Below are positions 32,055 through 35,818 of a stretch of 35,818 nt of DNA, one piece after another (positions within the stretch are counted from its first letter, which is position 1; every line of letters starts with the position of its first letter). This DNA comes from Xanthobacter autotrophicus (GTDB taxonomy: Bacteria; Pseudomonadota; Alphaproteobacteria; Rhizobiales; Xanthobacteraceae): positions 1 through 35,818 of the forward strand of contig NZ_JAIVFN010000038.1 of the NCBI RefSeq assembly GCF_030015065.1, read 5' to 3'. The notes under the pieces are model-generated. The model worked only from the letters and a program-made list of their open reading frames with translations. It had not been told where the DNA came from and made no database searches. A program made the position numbers and the translations under genes.

Positions 32055-33425
32055 ATGATGTACCTCATCGCCGCCATAGCCGGCATCGCCGGTGCGTTGT
32101 TCGGCTTCGACGAAGGCGTCATCGCCGGCGCCCTGGCGCCGCTGCGCCGGGACCTCGGCATCGATCCCGTCGCCGAAGGCATGATGACGGCGGCCGTGCC
32201 GTTCGGCGCCTTCCTCGGCGCCATCGTCGGCGGCCGCCTCGCTTTGGCCCTGGGCCGGCGCCGGCTGCTGCTCGCCGCCGCCGTCCTGTTCGTGATCGGC
32301 GCGCTCCTGAGCGCCCTCGCCGGGGGGCTCTGGACCCTGACCTTCGCCCGGCTGATCATCGGCCTCGGCGTCGGCGTCGCCGCCATGATGGCGCCGCTCT
32401 ACATCTCCGAATGCGCGCCGGCGAAAGAACGCGGCATGCTGGTCTCCATCTACCAGCTCGCCATCACCCTCGGCATCCTCGGCGCCTACGTGGTGGGCTA
32501 TGCGTTCGACGAGGCCTGGCGCTGGATGTTCGCGGTGGGCGCGGTGCCGGCCATCGCCCTGTTCCTCGGCATCTTCGTCCTGTCGGACACGCCGCGCTGG
32601 CTCGCGGTGCGCGGCCGGGAGGCCGAGGCCCGCGCCGCCCTCGCCCGCATGCGCGACAAGCCGGAAAGCGACCCCGCCGTGAAGGCGGAGTTCGAGGAGA
32701 TCCGCGTCGCCGCGACCCAGGACGAGAACCGCAAGGCGCGCCTCGCCGACCTGCTCACCCCGCGGGTGCGGCCGGCGCTCATCGTCGCCATGGGGCTGTT
32801 CCTGCTGCAGCAGCTCTCCGGCATCAACGCGGTGATCTATTACGCCCCCACCGTGTTCGAGCTGTCCGGCTTCGGCTCCACCACCACCCAGATCCTGGCC
32901 ACCGCCGGCATCGGCGTGGTCAACGTGCTCATGACCGTCGTCGGCATGGCCCTCATCGACCGGCTCGGCCGGCGGCTGCTGCTGCTGATCGGCTTCGCCG
33001 GCACCGCGGTGGCGCTGGGCGTCATCGCCATCGGCGCCGCCACCGGCAGCGAGATGATGGGCAAGCTCGCCCTCGGCGGACTGGTGCTCTACATCGCCTC
33101 CTTCGCCATCGCCATCGGCCCCTTGCCGTGGGTGATGATGTCGGAAGTCTTCCCCCTCGACGTGCGGGCGCTGGGCATGAGCATCGCCTCGCTGGTCAAC
33201 TGGGGCTTCAACTTCCTGGTGGTGTTCAGCTTCCCGGTGCTGGTGGCCGAGTTCGGCCTCGCCGGCGTGTTCGGCCTCTATGCGGTCGTGTGCGTCGTCG
33301 GGCTTGCCTTCACCCAATGGCTGGTGCCCGAAACGTCCGGCGTGAGCCTCGAGGAGATCGAGCGTCACCTCGACAGCGGCCGGCCCCTGCGCGACCTCGG
33401 CCGCTTCACGCCGCGTCCCGCCTGA
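32055..33425 (+). CDS. Sugar porter family MFS transporter
   Basis: A 456-residue, 12-helix major facilitator of the sugar porter type. Helix 1 has GALFGFDEGVIAGAL, the helix 2-3 loop has ALGRRR, and the mid-loop has LSDTPRWLAVRGRE. Helix 7 has LQQLSGINAVIYYAPTVF, a signature shared with hexose and inositol porters, and the helix 8-9 loop has DRLGRRL. The ATG at 32055 has GGGAGG upstream. It lies 123 bases after the DegT gene and 13 before the small unknown gene, so it sits inside the DegT/GMC transcription unit. It is clearly a different paralogue from the divergent porter. Confidence 0.94.
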   Translation: MMYLIAAIAGIAGALFGFDEGVIAGALAPLRRDLGIDPVAEGMMTAAVPFGAFLGAIVGGRLALALGRRRLLLAAAVLFVIGALLSALAGGLWTLTFARLIIGLGVGVAAMMAPLYISECAPAKERGMLVSIYQLAITLGILGAYVVGYAFDEAWRWMFAVGAVPAIALFLGIFVLSDTPRWLAVRGREAEARAALARMRDKPESDPAVKAEFEEIRVAATQDENRKARLADLLTPRVRPALIVAMGLFLLQQLSGINAVIYYAPTVFELSGFGSTTTQILATAGIGVVNVLMTVVGMALIDRLGRRLLLLIGFAGTAVALGVIAIGAATGSEMMGKLALGGLVLYIASFAIAIGPLPWVMMSEVFPLDVRALGMSIASLVNWGFNFLVVFSFPVLVAEFGLAGVFGLYAVVCVVGLAFTQWLVPETSGVSLEEIERHLDSGRPLRDLGRFTPRPA

Positions 33426-33438
33426 GGAGAGCCGAGCC

Positions 33439-33774
33439 ATGGCCGCACCTGAAGCCGAAGCCGCCAGCCCCTCCGCGGCACCGCTCGATTTCGAGCGCCT
33501 CGTCGCGGCGGTGCTGCCGCTCGACCACTATCATCGCGAGCTCGAGCCGCTGCTGCCCGACCTCGCCCGCGTCGCGGCGCTCAACGACCAGCTCAACGCC
33601 GCCTTCCGGCGCATCGCGGCGCGCGCCGCCTTCACCGAGGGCGGCGAGGTCGAGCGCGCGCATCTGGGCGACGACGCGGAGACCGTGCACACCTTCTTCG
33701 AATACGTTTACTTCGCCTCGCCGGCTTTCCTGAGCACGGTGGGCGAATGGCCCCTGGGAGGCGTGCGTGGCTGA
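33439..33774 (+). CDS. Small unknown protein upstream of GMC dehydrogenase
   Basis: A 111-residue acidic, helical protein with no signal peptide, membrane segment or cysteine. The C-terminal FFEYVYFASPAFLSTVG followed by EWPLGG is only vaguely similar to the end of gluconate 2-dehydrogenase subunit 3 (gamma) proteins, which are longer and usually Tat-exported. Its position just before a GMC flavoprotein, with an 8-base overlap, is that of such a subunit. GAGGAGAG precedes the ATG. I treat the identity as unknown: a maturation partner or small subunit of the GMC enzyme is the best guess. Confidence 0.8.
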   Translation: MAAPEAEAASPSAAPLDFERLVAAVLPLDHYHRELEPLLPDLARVAALNDQLNAAFRRIAARAAFTEGGEVERAHLGDDAETVHTFFEYVYFASPAFLSTVGEWPLGGVRG

Positions 33775-35413
33775 AGCAGCCCATTGCGATGTCATCGTCG
33801 TCGGCACTGGGGCGGGAGGCGGCATCCTCGCCTACGAGCTCGCCAAGGCCGGGCTGAACGTGGTCTCCCTGGAGCAGGGCGGCCAGCTGGCGGACGACCA
33901 TTTCAAGCGCGTGGACCCGCCGGGCACCGCGCTCGATTTCGGCATCCGCGCCAACACGGTGTGGCCCGCCGAACCGCATGACAGCCTGTTTGTCCATCCC
34001 CTGTTCGAGAAGGGCGAGGATGGCTCCACGGGCTGGCCGGAGGGCGGCTTCCGCCATTACCAGATCGTCGCGGTGAACGGCCTGCAGAATCTCTGGAACG
34101 GCGTGAGCGTGCGCTTCTCCGAGAAGGACTTCGCCGACTGGCCGTTCCGCTATGCGGAACTGGCGCCGCACTATGACGCGGTGGAGCGCCGCATCGTGGT
34201 GTGCGGCACCACGGAGAACATCCCCGAGCTGCCGGACGGCATCTATGTGCCGCCCAAGCCCCTGCGGCCCGCCGACCAGATGATCATCGACGCGGTGAAC
34301 GGCCTCGATGAGCCCTATTCCCGCGCCATTCCCAACCGCAAGGCCATCGACACAAGGCCCGACAGCCCCAACGCCTGCGTCTCCACCGGCATCTGCACCT
34401 CCGGCTGCCCCACCGGCGCGGTCTACAAGTTCACCGCGCGCCTGCTGCCGGAGATCGCCAAGCTGCCGAACTACGAGCTGCGCACCGGAGCCAAGGTGGT
34501 GCGGCTGCTGCGCGAGCCCGGTTCGCGGCGGGTCATGGGCGTGGAATACCGCGACATGGCCACCGGCGAATCCCGCCTCCTCACCGCCGATACCGTGGTG
34601 CTGGCCACCGGCGCCGTGGAGACCCCGCGCATCCTGTTCAACTCGGCCGACGACATGGCCCCGGAGGGCATGGGCAACGCCTTCGGCCAGCTCGGCCTGC
34701 GGCTCCAGGACAATCCCAAGTCCGTGCTGTCCACCTCGCTCTGGCGGCTGTGGGGCAGCGGGCGGGACTTCGACATCGGCTATGGCGACCTCCTGATCCT
34801 CCTGTCGCGCGGCACCCTGCCGGACGGGGAGGAATTCCCTTTCATCGGCCATGCCATCCACGGCGTGCCGGACGTGCCCCATTATCTTGCCGGCATGAAG
34901 CGCTTCCCGCCTTTCATGAAGGAGCGGCTCTCCCGCTTCATGTTCCACTCCTATGTGACGCTGGGCCTGTTCTGCGCCGGCGATCCCAACCCCGCCAACC
35001 GGGTGCGGCCGGCCAACAGCTACGACCGGTTCGGCGTGCGCCACGTGACCGTGGATTTCTCCTCCTCCGCCAAGGCGGACAAGATGATGGACGCCATGGA
35101 AGCCTGGGGCCGCACGGTGCTGCGCCATGCCGGGGCGACCTCCATCTATCCGTCACGGGACAATAGCGGCACCGGCATCCACTATGCCGGCACCACCGCC
35201 ATCTCTGCGGACCCGGGCAAGGGCGTGGTGGACGCGGACCTGAAGTGCCACGACCTCGACAATGTCTATGTCTGCGACGGTGGCGTGGTGCCGGTGCTTC
35301 CCGACAAGCACCTCACCCTCACCATCATGGCCATGGCCCACCGCCTCGCCGGCCATCTGGCGGAGAAGGCCCGCTCCGGCGCCGCCGCTCCCGCCCAGCC
35401 GGCCCACGCCTGA
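33767..35413 (+). CDS. GMC family FAD-dependent dehydrogenase
   Basis: A 548-residue flavoenzyme. The FAD-binding motif is VIVVGTGAGGG (Gly13-Gly19), and the active-site pair is His472 in GIHYAGTT and His515 in PDKHLTLTI, where many relatives have Asn in the second position. Three cysteines at 204, 210 and 214 (CVSTGICTSGC) lie where FAD-glucose and gluconate dehydrogenases carry Fe-S-type ligands. It lacks an export signal. Family members oxidise alcohol groups of sugars, polyols or cyclitols. The GTG at 33767 is preceded by GGGAGG and overlaps the small upstream gene by eight bases. Substrate unknown. Confidence 0.94.
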   Translation: MAEAAHCDVIVVGTGAGGGILAYELAKAGLNVVSLEQGGQLADDHFKRVDPPGTALDFGIRANTVWPAEPHDSLFVHPLFEKGEDGSTGWPEGGFRHYQIVAVNGLQNLWNGVSVRFSEKDFADWPFRYAELAPHYDAVERRIVVCGTTENIPELPDGIYVPPKPLRPADQMIIDAVNGLDEPYSRAIPNRKAIDTRPDSPNACVSTGICTSGCPTGAVYKFTARLLPEIAKLPNYELRTGAKVVRLLREPGSRRVMGVEYRDMATGESRLLTADTVVLATGAVETPRILFNSADDMAPEGMGNAFGQLGLRLQDNPKSVLSTSLWRLWGSGRDFDIGYGDLLILLSRGTLPDGEEFPFIGHAIHGVPDVPHYLAGMKRFPPFMKERLSRFMFHSYVTLGLFCAGDPNPANRVRPANSYDRFGVRHVTVDFSSSAKADKMMDAMEAWGRTVLRHAGATSIYPSRDNSGTGIHYAGTTAISADPGKGVVDADLKCHDLDNVYVCDGGVVPVLPDKHLTLTIMAMAHRLAGHLAEKARSGAAAPAQPAHA

Positions 35414-35429
35414 ACCGGCTCTGATGCCC

Positions 35430-35455
35430 GCCCGACGCCCCACGGGGCTTCGGGC
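35430..35455. terminator. Convergent terminator after the GMC gene
   Basis: GCCCGA/TCGGGC and GCCCC/GGGGC stems form an interrupted hairpin (one internal mismatch) with loop AC. It lies between the GMC stop at 35413 and the convergent TSUP stop at 35459, so it can serve both. Confidence 0.7.
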
Positions 35456-35458
35456 TGC

Positions 35459-35779
35459 TCAGCGGTGCTGCCAGACCTTGACGGCGGACACCAGCAGGAT
35501 GACCGCGAGGCCGGGCAGCAGGATCTCGCTCGGCACGAGGCCCAGCAACTGGCCGCCGAGGAGGCTTCCCGCCACGGAGCCCGCCGCCATGATGACGAGG
35601 AAACGCCGGTTGCGGCCCAGCACGGCGAAGCTGCGATCCTGGCTGTAGCGGGCAAAGCCCACGACCATGGTGGGCAGGCTGATGGCCAGCGACAGGCTGC
35701 CGGCCAGCTTGATGTCGGCACCGAACAGCATCACCAGCGTCGGGATCAGCAGCTCCCCGCCCGCCACCCCGAGCAGCGA
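35459..35779 (-). CDS. TSUP (TauE/SafE) transporter, 5' end missing
   Basis: Only the C-terminal 106 residues are present; the frame continues into adapter sequence, which adds a false MCNKRQ start. The remaining part begins SLLGVAGGELLIPTLVMLFGA and carries three to four membrane helices with GSVAGSLLGGQLLG, the glycine-rich repeat of the TSUP (TauE/SafE, DUF81) family. Members move sulfite, organosulfonates or other anions across the inner membrane. Its real start lies beyond the contig. Confidence 0.85.
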   Translation of the reverse strand, partial: SLLGVAGGELLIPTLVMLFGADIKLAGSLSLAISLPTMVVGFARYSQDRSFAVLGRNRRFLVIMAAGSVAGSLLGGQLLGLVPSEILLPGLAVILLVSAVKVWQHR

Positions 35780-35813
35780 CTGTCTCTTATTACACATCTG
35801 ACGCTGCCGACGA
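35780..35813. other. Illumina Nextera adapter remnant at contig end
   Basis: Reverse complement of the Nextera read-1 adapter: CTGTCTCTTA, then ACACATCTGACGCTGCCGA, with one extra T in the middle. The bases after it (35814-35818) are also suspect. It truncates the TSUP gene. Confidence 0.95.
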
Positions 35814-35818
35814 CTTAA

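Noticed and set aside
30618-33440. Long minus-strand open frame opposite DegT and the second sugar porter
   Set aside because: Composition is Glu/His/Gly/Asp shadow sequence; the plus strand carries conserved families.

Overview
The window is about 35.8 kb of very GC-rich DNA from an alphaproteobacterium, most probably of the order Hyphomicrobiales (Rhizobiales), with a Xanthobacteraceae-like gene set. The evidence is a zinc-less type L31 ribosomal protein, a DUF1192 protein beside a PIG3-type quinone oxidoreductase, a MoxR/DUF58/DUF4381/VWA/VWA-TPR operon, a MotA/MotB-like pair, a flavodoxin with a DUF2023 neighbour, and a perfect CtrA box. The assignment rests on reading alone. Both ends carry Illumina Nextera adapter sequence (6-39 and 35780-35813). 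The real DNA therefore runs from about 40 to 35779, and the genes at both edges are cut by contig ends rather than by biology.

Layout. 42-5302 (minus) is a tightly overlapping operon: MoxR AAA+ ATPase, DUF58, DUF4381, BatA-like VWA, and BatB-like VWA-TPR, the last truncated by the contig end. 5586-9102 (plus) holds a DUF938 methyltransferase, a MotA/TolQ-like channel with its MotB/OmpA-like partner, and a GNAT acetyltransferase. 9182-11008 (minus) is an ABC exporter, followed on the plus strand by rpmE. 11324-12235 is an accessory-looking interval. It contains a 5 x 15 bp tandem repeat, a small unknown gene, and what I read as an unannotated small RNA gene: a CtrA box, a -10-like hexamer, two hairpins with CU-rich loops and a terminator. 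12236-19456 is mixed housekeeping: DUF1192, quinone oxidoreductase, a YqaE/Pmp3-like peptide, an MFS exporter, RlmE, a Ppx/GppA phosphatase, a transaldolase and a hypothetical gene.

19489-20823 carries flavodoxin and DUF2023 (minus), coupled by a 22-bp overlap, below an unusually AT-rich leader. 20824-24602 (minus) is patatin-like lipase, GntP permease and GltS. 24764-28965 (minus) is a two-gene RND efflux operon with its lipoprotein adaptor.

29119-35413 is the most distinctive metabolic block. A sugar-porter MFS gene is divergent from a run of DegT/StrS aminotransferase, a second sugar porter, a 111-residue unknown protein and a GMC flavodehydrogenase. Together these look like an uptake, oxidation and transamination route for a polyol, cyclitol or amino sugar; the substrate cannot be read from sequence. 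A convergent terminator separates it from a truncated TSUP (TauE/SafE) transporter. I found no tRNA, rRNA, CRISPR array, insertion sequence or prophage gene.
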